Positions 8,032 to 16,236 are shown, counted from the first letter of the stretch. The stretch: 64,000 bases of DNA from Streptomyces sp. Ru71 (GCF_002920535.1 NZ_PQSS01000040.1:1-64000); one strand, 5' to 3'. The notes: generated by a model not told the origin, from the sequence alone. Translations and numbers: made by a program.

Positions 8032-8677
8032 GCGAATTACGCGGGGCGCACGCCGGGTGGGGGACTGGGTGCGCGGTGCGCCGGGGACGTATGTCTGGCT
8101 GCTCATCCTGTTCGTCACCACGGTCGCCCTGCACCACATGTCGCCGGAGTTCGAGCGGGAGTTCCTGCGGCAGCGGTCGACGAACCTGGAGGAGCTGTCC
8201 CGCAACCCGGTCCGGGTGCTGATCGCCAGCGCGATGTGGATCGACGGCGGGCACTGGGTGCCGTACGCCGTGCTGTACACCGTCTTCCACGCGCCGGCCG
8301 AGCGCTGGCTGGGGACGGTGCGCTGGCTGGTGGTGTGCGCGGCGGCGCATGTGCTGGCGACGCTGATCAGCCAGGGCGTGCTGCTGGTCGCCATCGACCG
8401 GGGGCTCGCCCCGCACTCGGAGGCCGACGCCCTGGACATCGGCGTGAGTTACGCGCTGGCGGGCGTGGTGGGGGTGCTGACGTACCGGATTCCGGCGCCC
8501 TGGCGGTATGTGTACGTCTTCGCGGTGCTGGTCTTCTACGGGCTTCCGCTCGCGGCCGGACCGACCTTCACCGATCTCGGGCATTTCGTGTCCGTGCTGA
8601 TCGGGCTGGCGTGTCATCCGCTGACGCGGGGCCGGGAAAGAACACGGAATCCGAAGGAGACAGCACTCCCCGACTAG
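8030..8677 (+). CDS. Rhomboid-like integral membrane protein
   Basis: 215 aa with about six hydrophobic segments (WLLILFVTTVALHH, VPYAVLYTVFHA, VVCAAAHVLATLI, ALAGVVGVLTY, VYVFAVLVFYGLPL, FVSVLIGLACH). GVSYALAG at about 138-145 and GHFVSVLIG at 184-192 match where rhomboid proteases carry their catalytic Ser (GxS) and His, so S140 and H185 form a plausible dyad. The intact dyad suggests an active intramembrane protease rather than a dead relative, but this is inference. The start could also be GTG 8018. It stands just before the FAD oxidoreductase (18 bp gap) and may be co-transcribed with it. Confidence 0.8.
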   Translation: MRITRGARRVGDWVRGAPGTYVWLLILFVTTVALHHMSPEFEREFLRQRSTNLEELSRNPVRVLIASAMWIDGGHWVPYAVLYTVFHAPAERWLGTVRWLVVCAAAHVLATLISQGVLLVAIDRGLAPHSEADALDIGVSYALAGVVGVLTYRIPAPWRYVYVFAVLVFYGLPLAAGPTFTDLGHFVSVLIGLACHPLTRGRERTRNPKETALPD

Positions 8678-8694
8678 GGCTAACGTCCGGGCTC

Positions 8695-10092
8695 ATGAGC
8701 AGCAGTGTCGTGAACGGCGGCATTTCCTTCTGGTACGCGGACGACGGCCTTCCGGCGGTGCGGGAGCCGCTGCCCGGGGACGCGTCCGCCGACGTGGTGA
8801 TCGTCGGCGGCGGGTACACGGGGCTGTGGACCGCGTACTACCTGAAGAAGACCGCTCCCTTCTTGCGGATCACCGTCCTGGAGCAGAAGTTCTGCGGCTA
8901 CGGCGCCTCCGGGCGCAACGGCGGCTGGCTGTACAACGGCATCGCCGGCCGCGACCGGTACGCGAAGCTGCACGGCCATGAGGCGGCGGTGCGGTTGCAG
9001 CAGGCGATGAACGACACCGTCGACGAGGTGATCGCGGTCGCCGAGGCGGAGGGCATCGACGCCGACCTCCACAAGGGCGGTGTGCTGGAGGTGGCGACCA
9101 CCCCGGCGCAACTGGCCCGGCTGAAGGCCTTCCACGCGGCGGAGGCCGCCTTCGGGGAGAAGGACCGGGAGCTGTACGGCGCCGAGGAGACCGCCGAGCG
9201 TATCCGTGTCGCGGACGCCGTCGGCTCCACGTGGACGCCGCACGGGGCGCGGCTGCATCCGGTGAAGCTGGTCAAGGGGCTCGCGGCGGCGGTGGAGGCG
9301 CTGGGGGTCGCGATCCACGAGTCGACGCCGGTGACGGAGATCCGTCCCAAGCACGCGGTGACGCCGTACGGGACCGTGCGCGCCCCGTACGTGCTGCGCT
9401 GTACGGAGGGCTTCACCGCCTCGCTGAAGGGGCAGCGGCGGACCTGGCTGCCGATGAACTCGTCGATGATCGCCACGGAGCCGCTGAGCGAGGAGCAGTG
9501 GGAGCGGATCGGCTGGGCCGGGCGGGAGACGCTGGGGGACATGGCGCACGCGTACATGTACGCGCAGCGGACCGCCGACGGGCGGATCGCCCTGGGCGGG
9601 CGCGGGGTGCCGTACCGCTTCGGTTCGCAGACCGACAACGACGGGCGTACGCAGGCCGCGACGATCGCGGAGCTGCGGGAGATCCTGGTGCGGTTCTTCC
9701 CCTCGCTGGCGGGGGTCGGTATCGAGCACGCCTGGTCGGGGGTGCTGGGGGTGCCGCGGGACTGGTGCGCGACGGTGACGCTGGACCGGTCGACGGGGCT
9801 GGGCTGGGCCGGGGGGTACGTCGGCTCGGGCGTCGCCACGACGAACCTCGCGGCGCGTACGCTGCGGGATCTCGTCCAGCTGGACTCCGGGCAGGGTGGG
9901 CGTACGGAGCTGACCGAGCTGCCGTGGGTGGAGCATCGGGTGCGGAAGTGGGAGCCGGAGCCGTTTCGGTGGCTGGGGGTGCATGGGCTCTACGGGGCGT
10001 ATCGCTTCGCGGATCGGCGGGAGCGGGAGCGGCACCTTGCGGCGTCGTCTCGGGTGGCTCGGGTGGCGGATGTGGTGACGGGGCGGCATTGA
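8695..10092 (+). CDS. FAD-dependent amine/amino-acid oxidase (DAO family)
   Basis: 465 aa cytoplasmic flavoprotein. A Rossmann FAD motif VVIVGGGYTGLWTAYYL lies at about 33-50, with GYGASGRNGGW downstream. The GASGRNGG signature is typical of the gamma-glutamylputrescine oxidase/PuuB-like DAO subfamily, and the C-terminal FAD contact is GYVGSGVATTNLAARTL. It oxidises an amine or amino acid while reducing O2 or another acceptor; the substrate is not fixed by the sequence. ATG 8695 follows a GGAGA motif inside the end of the rhomboid-like gene. Confidence 0.87.
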   Translation: MSSSVVNGGISFWYADDGLPAVREPLPGDASADVVIVGGGYTGLWTAYYLKKTAPFLRITVLEQKFCGYGASGRNGGWLYNGIAGRDRYAKLHGHEAAVRLQQAMNDTVDEVIAVAEAEGIDADLHKGGVLEVATTPAQLARLKAFHAAEAAFGEKDRELYGAEETAERIRVADAVGSTWTPHGARLHPVKLVKGLAAAVEALGVAIHESTPVTEIRPKHAVTPYGTVRAPYVLRCTEGFTASLKGQRRTWLPMNSSMIATEPLSEEQWERIGWAGRETLGDMAHAYMYAQRTADGRIALGGRGVPYRFGSQTDNDGRTQAATIAELREILVRFFPSLAGVGIEHAWSGVLGVPRDWCATVTLDRSTGLGWAGGYVGSGVATTNLAARTLRDLVQLDSGQGGRTELTELPWVEHRVRKWEPEPFRWLGVHGLYGAYRFADRRERERHLAASSRVARVADVVTGRH

Positions 10093-10129
10093 GTTGCCGG
10101 GCGCGGGTTCGGTGCCGTTGACCGTGAAA

Positions 10130-10188
10130 GCCTGCGGCGGCCCGTTGCTGTTGCGTCGTGGCTGGTCGCGCAGTTCCCCGCGCCCCTT
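10130..10188 (-). repeat. Dispersed short repeat, copy R1
   Basis: CGTCGTGGCTGGTCGCGCAG followed by TTCCCCGCGCCCC, preceded by a GCGGCGGCCCGTTGC arm. It is one of at least seven copies in this window (others at 15079, 28628, 46129, 47892, 51202 and 58508). It lies between two convergent genes, where it may act as a bidirectional terminator. Confidence 0.8.
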
Positions 10189-10205
10189 GAATGCCCGCGG
10201 TGTGT

Positions 10206-11762
10206 TCAGGCCACCGATTCCGGTACGGGGGCTTCCGTCTGGGTGCCGTGGGCCGGGGGGCGGACGGTGACCATGAGGCCGGCGACCAGGCCCGCCAGGA
10301 GCATGACGCCGGCGGCGCACCAGATGGCGACGGTGTAGCCGTGGACGACGCCCTCGCGGACGATCAGGGCCCGCTGGGCGGGGCCCCGCAGGTGGGCGGT
10401 GATGTACGCGGCGCTGCTGGTGGTGGCGATCGTGTTGAGCAGGGCCGTGCCGATGGAGCCGCCGACCTGCTGGGAGGTGTTGACGGTCGCCGAGGTGACG
10501 CCGGAGTCCTGGGGCGCCACTCCCGCGGTGGCGGTGGAGAACACCGGCATGAAGGTCAGACCCATGCCGAGGCCCATCAGCAGCAGCGCGGGCAGGATCT
10601 CCGTGGTGTAGGAGGAGTCCACCGTCATCTGCGTGAGGATCACCATGCCGCCGGAGGCCAGGATCATCCCGGGCACCATCAGCATGCGCGGGGCGACGTG
10701 GGGCAGCAGGCGGGCGGAGATCTGGGTGGAGCCGACGATGATCGCGGCGGTCAGCGGCAGGAAGGCCAGGCCGGTGCGGACCGGCGAGTACCCGAGGATG
10801 ACCTGGAGGTAGTAGGTCATGAACAGGAACAGGCCGAACATGCCTATGACCGCGAGCATCATGGTCAGGAAGCAGCCGGCGCGGTTGCGGTCCTTGATGA
10901 TGTGCAGCGGGAGCAGCGGGCTGGGGGCCTTGGTCTGCCACCACACGAACGTCGTCAGCAAGGCGATGCCAGCCGCGAACAGGCCGAGGACCAGGGGGTC
11001 CGTCCAGCCGCGCGGCTGGGCCTCGCTGAAGCCGTAGACGATCGCGACCAGGCCGCCGCAGCCCAGGACGACACCGGGCACGTCGAGGCGGACACCGGCG
11101 TGGCCGGGGCGGTCGTGCAGCAGGGCGAGCGCGCCGACGACGGCGATCACGGCGATGGGCACGTTGACGTACAGGCACCAGCGCCAGTTCAGGTACTCGG
11201 TGAGCAGCCCGCCGACGATGAAGCCGATGGCAGATCCGCTGCCGGCGAGGGCGCCGTAGATGCCGAACGCCTTGCCGCGCTCCTTGGGGTCGGTGAACGT
11301 CGTGGTCAGCAGGGACAGCGCGGAGGGGGCGAGGACGGCGGCGAAGACGCCCTGCAGGGCGCGGGCGCCGAAGAGCATGCCCGCGCTGGTGGCGGCGCCG
11401 CCGAGCGCCGAGGCCACGGCGAAGCCGATCAGCCCGATGACGAAGGTGCGTTTGCGGCCGACGAGGTCGGCGACACGGCCGCCGAGCAGGAGCAGTCCGC
11501 CGAAGGCGAGGGTGTAGGCGGTGATGACCCACTGCCGGTTGGCGTCGGACATGCCCAGGTCGCGCTGTGCGGAGGGGAGCGCGATGTTCACGATGGTGGC
11601 GTCCAGGACGACCATCAGCTGGGCGAGGGCGATGATCACCAGGCCCCACCAGCGGTGGGGGTCGGCCCCCGTCGCCGGTTGACCTGTTCGGGTGAAAGTC
11701 ACCCGGCCAGAAGACCACGAATCAGGACGTATTGCATCCCGGAGTATGTGCTTGCTGTTCAT
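10206..11762 (-). CDS. MFS drug exporter, DHA2 (14-helix) family
   Basis: 518 aa with about 14 hydrophobic segments. Motif A is GGRVADLVGRKRT, motif C is near GALAGSGSAIGFIVGG, and the family opener WWGLVIIALAQLMVVLDATIVNIALP is typical of EmrB/QacA-like proton antiporters that extrude drugs or dyes. The ATG at 11762 overlaps the TGA of the upstream quinone reductase (ATGA), so translation is probably coupled and both sit under the SoxR-type promoter at 12779-12809. A redox-active natural product is the likely load, by context. Confidence 0.9.
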   Translation of the reverse strand: MNSKHILRDAIRPDSWSSGRVTFTRTGQPATGADPHRWWGLVIIALAQLMVVLDATIVNIALPSAQRDLGMSDANRQWVITAYTLAFGGLLLLGGRVADLVGRKRTFVIGLIGFAVASALGGAATSAGMLFGARALQGVFAAVLAPSALSLLTTTFTDPKERGKAFGIYGALAGSGSAIGFIVGGLLTEYLNWRWCLYVNVPIAVIAVVGALALLHDRPGHAGVRLDVPGVVLGCGGLVAIVYGFSEAQPRGWTDPLVLGLFAAGIALLTTFVWWQTKAPSPLLPLHIIKDRNRAGCFLTMMLAVIGMFGLFLFMTYYLQVILGYSPVRTGLAFLPLTAAIIVGSTQISARLLPHVAPRMLMVPGMILASGGMVILTQMTVDSSYTTEILPALLLMGLGMGLTFMPVFSTATAGVAPQDSGVTSATVNTSQQVGGSIGTALLNTIATTSSAAYITAHLRGPAQRALIVREGVVHGYTVAIWCAAGVMLLAGLVAGLMVTVRPPAHGTQTEAPVPESVA

Positions 11763-12739
11763 GGCTCCAGGACCACCTTTCCGGTTGTGCGTCGGGTCTG
11801 GAGAGCGCGGTGCGCGGCGGCCGCCTCGGCGAGCGGGAAGCGCTGCACGGCGGGGGTGAGCCGGCCCGCGGCGGCCTCGGCGAGGGCGCGCAGTTCGAGG
11901 GTGCGCAGGGGGTCGGGGCCGCCCGCCCTGGCGAGCATCGCCGGGCCGAGAACCTGTTCGGAGACGCCGTCGACGAGGTAGGCCTTGCCGTCGCGGATGC
12001 CTTCGGCGGACCAGCCGAAGACCAGGTGCCGCCCGCCGGGGCCGAGCAGCGCCACGGTCTCCCGGGCCACGTCGCCGCCCACGCCGTCGAAGACGACGGT
12101 GGCGGGCCGGCCGCCCAGGAAGGCGCGGACCTTGCCGGGCCAGCCGGGGTCGGTGTAGTCGACGGCGAGGTCGGCGCCGTTCGCCTCGACCCGGGCGGTC
12201 TTGTCCGGGCCGCCGGCGAGGCCGACGACGGTGGCGCCGGCGTTCTTGGCGTACTGCACCAGCAGGGTGCCGACACCGCCCGCCGCAGCCGGGATCACGG
12301 CGACGGAGCCGGGGCCGAGGTCGGCGAACTGCGCGATGCCCAGCGCGGTGCGGCCGGTTCCGATCATGGCCACGGCCTGGGCCGGGTCCAGGGTCCCCGG
12401 GATCTCGTGCAGACGGGCCGCGTCGGTGACGGCCAGCTCGGCGTAGCCGCCGGGGGCGAAACCGAGGTGGGCGACGACGGCCTTGCCGAGCCAGGACGGG
12501 TCGACGCCGTCGCCGAGGGCGTCGACGGTGCCGGCGACCTCACGGCCGGGGACCGTCGGCAGGGCCGGGAGCTCGGGCAGGGGGCCCTGCATGCCCTCGC
12601 GCAGGGCGGTGTCCAGAAGGTGCACGCCGGCCGCGGCGACGGCGACACGGACCTGGCCGGGGCCGGGTACCGGGTCCTCCACCTGCTCGTAGGTGAGGTT
12701 CTCGGCCGGGCCGAAGGCGTGGAGGCGGATCGCGTGCAT
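11759..12739 (-). CDS. NADPH:quinone reductase-like MDR protein, SoxR-type promoter
   Basis: 326 aa, zinc-free medium-chain dehydrogenase/reductase. N-terminal GroES-like domain (GPGQVRVAVAAAGVHLLDTALREG) and Rossmann domain with AAAGGVGTLLVQYAKNAGATVVG at about 150-173. It probably transfers hydride from NADPH to quinones or enones. The promoter 40 bp upstream carries a SoxR box. From memory, the S. coelicolor gene at this position (SCO4266) is a direct SoxR target switched on by its own pigments, which fits. ATG 12739. Downstream it overlaps the MFS exporter by four bases, pairing detoxification with export. Confidence 0.9.
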   Translation of the reverse strand: MHAIRLHAFGPAENLTYEQVEDPVPGPGQVRVAVAAAGVHLLDTALREGMQGPLPELPALPTVPGREVAGTVDALGDGVDPSWLGKAVVAHLGFAPGGYAELAVTDAARLHEIPGTLDPAQAVAMIGTGRTALGIAQFADLGPGSVAVIPAAAGGVGTLLVQYAKNAGATVVGLAGGPDKTARVEANGADLAVDYTDPGWPGKVRAFLGGRPATVVFDGVGGDVARETVALLGPGGRHLVFGWSAEGIRDGKAYLVDGVSEQVLGPAMLARAGGPDPLRTLELRALAEAAAGRLTPAVQRFPLAEAAAAHRALQTRRTTGKVVLEP

Positions 12740-12778
12740 GGGGTCCCCCGTTCGAGGTCATGAGTACGGACGCGGTCC

Positions 12779-12809
12779 ACTGTTCGACCTCAAGCGCGCT
12801 TGAGGTCAA
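12779..12809 (-). promoter_or_regulatory. SoxR box within a long-spacer promoter
   Basis: CCTCAAGCGCGCTTGAGG at 12788-12805 is a perfect 18-bp palindrome. It has the E. coli soxS operator layout, with TTGACC (-35, 12804-12809) and AACAGT (-10, 12779-12784) separated by 19 bp. A 19-bp spacer is the hallmark of SoxR/MerR-activated promoters. The box overlaps the last six codons and stop of the upstream oxidoreductase gene. Transcription would start near 12771, about 30 nt before the quinone reductase ATG. Confidence 0.9.
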
Positions 12810-13953
12810 GCGTCTGCCCGCGCCCCAGCGCCAGCGACACTGCCGTCAGCGCGCTGGTGAAGGACACCTCCGACAGCACACCCGGCGCGGCGACCTGGTC
12901 CCCGGCGAGGTAGACGCCGTTTCCGCGGTCGATCGCGGGGCGGTCCCGCCAGCTCGTGCCGGGCAGGTCCACCGCCCCCGTCCGGCCCTCGGCGGTGGCC
13001 TCCCGCCGCCAGGTGACCCGCTCGCGCCAGCCGGGGAAGCCCAGGTCGAGCAGGTCCTCGGCGCGGGCGACGCCGTCGGCGCGGCTCTCGTGCGGGGCGA
13101 GCGGGATCTGGCCCTGGATGAGCTGCTCGCCGGCCGGGGCGAGGGTGCGGTCCTGCGCGCTGAACCGCTCGATCCATCCGGGCGCGTCGAGATCGGACAC
13201 GGCGAAGGCGTCCCCGCGCCGGTTGCTCACCGCCAGGTCGATCAGGGCGGTGCGGCCGCTCGGCCAGGCCAGGGAGTCGTCCTTCAGCAGCAGACGGGCG
13301 GCGGCCAGCGAGGTGGCGACGACGACCGGGGTGTCGGTGGGCAGCGTGTCGACGCGCGACAGCGTCTCGATCCGGACGCCCAGATTCCAGGCGCGGGCGG
13401 CCATCCGGTCGATCACACTCGCCCAGCCGCCGCGCGGATAGTGCGCCTCCGGCGGCAGCTTGGTGGCCCGGCGCAGCCGCTCCCGCACGAAGGCCGCGGA
13501 CAGGGAACCGGGGTCGTGGTGGAAGAGGGCCACGGCCGAGTAGTGCGCGGCGGCGCGGGCGCCCTCCTCCCCGGCGATGCCCGTCGCCCAGCTGAGGAAG
13601 TCCATGTCGACGGGCGCCTGCGGCAGCCGCGGGCGCAGCAGCTTGAGCATCGAGAACGGCGGGGTGCGGCGCAGGACGCCCTGATGCCGCAACCGCAGCC
13701 GGGCCGCCTCCAGGGGCGGCAGCGGCGCGAGCGGCCCGATCAGGTCGCGCTGCTGGAGCCAGGTCCAGTGCGGGCCGCCGTTGTAGAGGGCGTGCGGCCC
13801 GTCGTTCGTCCGGTACGGGCCCTCGGCCGTACGGGCCCGGCCGCCCAGGGTGTGGTGCGCCTCATACACGGTGACGGCGGCGCCGGCCTCCGCGGCGGTG
13901 ATGGCCGCGGTCAGTCCGGCGAATCCGCCGCCGACGATGGTGATGCGGTGCAT
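12790..13953 (-). CDS. FAD-dependent oxidoreductase (phytoene-dehydrogenase/amine-oxidase fold)
   Basis: 387 aa. FAD Rossmann motif ITIVGGGFAGLTAAITAAEAGAAVTVYEA is at residues 4-32, followed by the HHTLGGRARTAEG signature. A C-terminal FAD contact is NGVYLAGDQVAAPGVLSEVSF. It resembles protoporphyrinogen-oxidase-like or carotenoid desaturase-like flavoproteins, with no specific substrate readable. Its last codons (LDLKRA-stop) double as the SoxR operator for the next gene, so the C-terminus is constrained by two functions. It may read through into the quinone reductase/exporter pair, 50 bp downstream. Confidence 0.87.
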   Translation of the reverse strand: MHRITIVGGGFAGLTAAITAAEAGAAVTVYEAHHTLGGRARTAEGPYRTNDGPHALYNGGPHWTWLQQRDLIGPLAPLPPLEAARLRLRHQGVLRRTPPFSMLKLLRPRLPQAPVDMDFLSWATGIAGEEGARAAAHYSAVALFHHDPGSLSAAFVRERLRRATKLPPEAHYPRGGWASVIDRMAARAWNLGVRIETLSRVDTLPTDTPVVVATSLAAARLLLKDDSLAWPSGRTALIDLAVSNRRGDAFAVSDLDAPGWIERFSAQDRTLAPAGEQLIQGQIPLAPHESRADGVARAEDLLDLGFPGWRERVTWRREATAEGRTGAVDLPGTSWRDRPAIDRGNGVYLAGDQVAAPGVLSEVSFTSALTAVSLALGRGQTLDLKRA

Positions 13954-14071
13954 GTCGGTGTCTCCCTCTGCTGGGTTCCACCTCTATGACCCAGCAGGCG
14001 CCGTAAATGTGACACCCACGGCCTTTGCCCAGGTCAGGGCGATTGTCAGTGCCGCGGTGCAGCATGGGGGC

Positions 14072-14743
14072 ATGGCAAGGGGAGCGCGTGGCGGGACGAA
14101 GGCGGCGCGGCGGCCGGAGGTACGGCTGCCGGAGCTGACGGGGTACGACGGAGAGGGCCTGGAGCCCGACGGGGACTACGACGGGCTGGAGTTCGCCGCG
14201 GCCGACCTCAGCGGGGCCGACGGGGCGGGCGCCAGCTTCATGGACTGCGCGCTCAGAGGGTGCGTGCTGGACGGGGCACGGCTGCACCACGCGCGCGTGC
14301 TGGACTGCGTGCTCGCGGATGTCCGGGGCGTGGGTACGAACCTGGCGGACTCCACGCTGCGGGACGTCGAGGTCACCGACCCCCGGCTCGGTGGTGTGCA
14401 GCTGCACGGGGCGGTGCTGGAGCGGGTCCTGATCAGCGGTGGCAAGATCGACTACCTCAACCTGCGCGGTGCCCGGCTGCGGGACGTCGTCTTCACCGGC
14501 TGTGTCCTGGTCGAGCCGGACTTCGGGGGAGCCCGCCTGGAGCGGGTGGAATTCACCGACTGCGCGGTGAGGGGCGCCGACTTCAGCGGAGCCACGCTGA
14601 CAGACGTCGACCTGCGTGGAGCGGCGCCCCTGGAGATCACCAGGGGCTTGCAGAACATGTCCGGCGCGGTGATCAGCACGGCTCAACTACTGGACTTGGC
14701 CCCGACGCTGGCAGCGGCCCTGGGCATCAGGGTGGAGGGCTGA
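14072..14743 (+). CDS. Pentapeptide-repeat protein
   Basis: 223 aa. From about residue 35 to 195 the chain follows A(D/N)LXX-type repeats, often with C or V at the central position (ADLSGADGAGASF, GARLHHARVLDCVL, GADFSGATLTDVDLRGA), predicted to form a right-handed quadrilateral beta-helix. The N-terminus is basic (ARGARGGTKAARRPEVR). Some family members mimic DNA and protect gyrase, but most have no known role, and nothing here points to gyrase. ATG 14072 follows a GGGGG stretch. Single gene. Confidence 0.87.
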   Translation: MARGARGGTKAARRPEVRLPELTGYDGEGLEPDGDYDGLEFAAADLSGADGAGASFMDCALRGCVLDGARLHHARVLDCVLADVRGVGTNLADSTLRDVEVTDPRLGGVQLHGAVLERVLISGGKIDYLNLRGARLRDVVFTGCVLVEPDFGGARLERVEFTDCAVRGADFSGATLTDVDLRGAAPLEITRGLQNMSGAVISTAQLLDLAPTLAAALGIRVEG

Positions 14744-14765
14744 CCGAACGGAGGTCACGTGGTTG

Positions 14766-15013
14766 CCCGGCGCTGTGGCGGGCCGGGGGTGGGTGGCGCA
14801 ACCCGGCGCGACGGAGTGCTGCTGCGCCCACCCGTGCCGCCCCAGCGGCACGACTGCCCGCAGCTAGGTGAGCCACGACGGCGCGGCACCCGCGTACGGC
14901 GCGAAGGGGACGGGGTGGGGGGTGTCCGCCCGCAGCGGCCGGCACCGCCAACAGCTAGCGCGTCGGGGACAGTGGGCCGGACCGAGGACGGATACCCCCC
15001 ACCCCGGCCCCGA
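14766..15013 (-). repeat. Long GC-rich repeat, copy 2 (inverted relative to copy 1)
   Basis: The reverse complement of this segment aligns with bases 1-350 across nearly its whole length but lacks the two nested hairpin segments. It fills most of the space between the pentapeptide gene and the reliable part of the next minus-strand gene, whose reading frame runs into it. Confidence 0.75.
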
Positions 15014-15607
15014 CCCACAACGAACCGCAGGCGCTACACCAGCCACGACGCGACAGCGACGGGCCGCCGCAGGCATGAAAGGGGCGCGGGGAACTGCGCG
15101 ACCAGCCACCACGCACCCGCAACGGGCCGCCGCAGGCACCCCGCAGGCACCCCCGGTCAACCCCCCCAGCACCACCCGAAACCCCTCGATCGTGCGCCGC
15201 CGCATCGTCAGGAACGCCAGCCACGAGCCGTCGGCATAGTGCACACGGAACCGCGCCATCAGCTGCAACCGCGGCCGGCGCTCGACACGGGCCACCCAGC
15301 CACGCGGCACTTCCCACACAGCCGTACCGTCACTCGGGCGGACCAGACCGACACGCTGGTCGGTGACCCGCAGCAGCAGTGCACCACCCCCGGTGTCCGG
15401 CAGCTGCGCCGCCACGCTGCCGACCCCACCGTTCACGGCTCCGACGTTCCGCACCAACTGGTCACCGAGCTGCCCCCCGACCTTCCCGTGGCCATGGAAG
15501 TTCAGCTTCACACCCTTCGCGCTCTTCGCCGGGACGACGACACCGTAGGCCAGGAGCTGCTCGCCGGCCGCGAGCCCGGTCAGCGCGGACCGTTCGTGAA
15601 GAGACAT
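14864..15607 (-). CDS. Hypothetical protein whose C-terminus is encoded by repeat DNA
   Basis: About 247 aa from ATG 15607 (ATGs at 15613 and 15619 are alternatives). The first 145 residues look like a normal protein: MSLHERSALTGLAAGEQLL, a central LQLMARFRVHYADGSWLAFLTMRRRTIEGFRVVLGGL. After that the frame passes into the dispersed repeat at 15079-15137 and then the long repeat (AARCGCVVAGRAVPRAPF...), giving a Cys/Arg/Pro-rich tail unlike the front. The original stop was probably lost or displaced. I do not recognise the family. The front part is likely real; the tail is doubtful. Confidence 0.55.
   Translation of the reverse strand: MSLHERSALTGLAAGEQLLAYGVVVPAKSAKGVKLNFHGHGKVGGQLGDQLVRNVGAVNGGVGSVAAQLPDTGGGALLLRVTDQRVGLVRPSDGTAVWEVPRGWVARVERRPRLQLMARFRVHYADGSWLAFLTMRRRTIEGFRVVLGGLTGGACGVPAAARCGCVVAGRAVPRAPFMPAAARRCRVVAGVAPAVRCGSGPGWGVSVLGPAHCPRRASCWRCRPLRADTPHPVPFAPYAGAAPSWLT
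15079..15137 (+). repeat. Dispersed short repeat, copy R2
   Basis: AAGGGGCGCGGGGAACTGCG followed by CGACCAGCCACCACGCACCCGC and ending GGGCCGCCGCAGGC. It is the plus-strand orientation of the family. A partial second tail GGGCCGCCGCAGGCAT lies immediately before it (15061-15076), so the tail is present twice. It is read into the C-terminus of the preceding hypothetical protein. Confidence 0.8.
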
Positions 15608-15633
15608 GAGCATGACCATAGAACAGCGGCCGC

Positions 15634-16161
15634 TCACGACACCCGAGGGAACCGCGCCTGAAGGGTCCAGATCGCCGGGTTCTCCGCCAGGTCCTCGTGC
15701 ATATCGCACAGGTCGGCGATCAGATCGTGCAGAAAGTCCCGCGCCTCCCGCCGCAGTTCCGCGTGGGAGAAGCTCAGCGGCGGCTCCTCCACCGGCACCC
15801 AGTCCGCCGTGATGTCCACCCAGCCGAACCGCCGCTCGAACAGCATCCGGTCCGTGGACTCGGTGAAGTCCAGCTCCGCACGCTGCGGCCGGGCGGCACG
15901 GGAGCCGGCCGGGTCACGGTCGACCCGCTCGACGATGTCGCACAGCGCCCACGCGAAGTCCAGCACCGGCACCCATCCCCAGGCTGTGGACAGCTCCCGG
16001 TCGGACTTGGTGTCGGCGAGGTACACATCCCCGCAGAACAGGTCATGCCGCAGCGCGTGGACGTCCGCGCGCCGGTAGTCCGTCTGCGGCGGGTCCGGGA
16101 ACCGGGTGGAGAGGGCGTAGCCGATATCGAGCACGTAGGCGATGGTGTCACGCCGCGCCAC
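15634..16161 (-). CDS. Conserved-looking hypothetical protein
   Basis: 175 aa from GTG 16161 (VARRDTIAYVLDIGY); GTG 16134 is an alternative. It is acidic and rich in aromatic residues (WGWVPVLDFAWALCDIVERVDRD, RRFGWVDITADWVPVEEPPLSF), with a C-terminal helix HAELRREARDFLHDLIADLCDMHEDLA. No signal peptide or membrane segment. I do not recognise a named family. Codon bias and a soluble protein composition support a real gene. It is divergent from the M1 peptidase gene, 75 bp away. Confidence 0.72.
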   Translation of the reverse strand: MARRDTIAYVLDIGYALSTRFPDPPQTDYRRADVHALRHDLFCGDVYLADTKSDRELSTAWGWVPVLDFAWALCDIVERVDRDPAGSRAARPQRAELDFTESTDRMLFERRFGWVDITADWVPVEEPPLSFSHAELRREARDFLHDLIADLCDMHEDLAENPAIWTLQARFPRVS

Positions 16162-16236
16162 GGCCCCGGACCGAACCCGAAACCCCCGGGACCGCTCTAG
16201 CCGGGTGAACGCCTCCGCGACCCTAGGATTTCCGAC

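Noticed and set aside
8680..11718. A 1012-codon minus-strand reading frame crossing the FAD oxidase and MFS genes
   Set aside because: Composition is dominated by Arg/Pro/His/Gly, as in antisense frames of high-GC genes. The MFS and FAD genes in other frames carry clear domain motifs.
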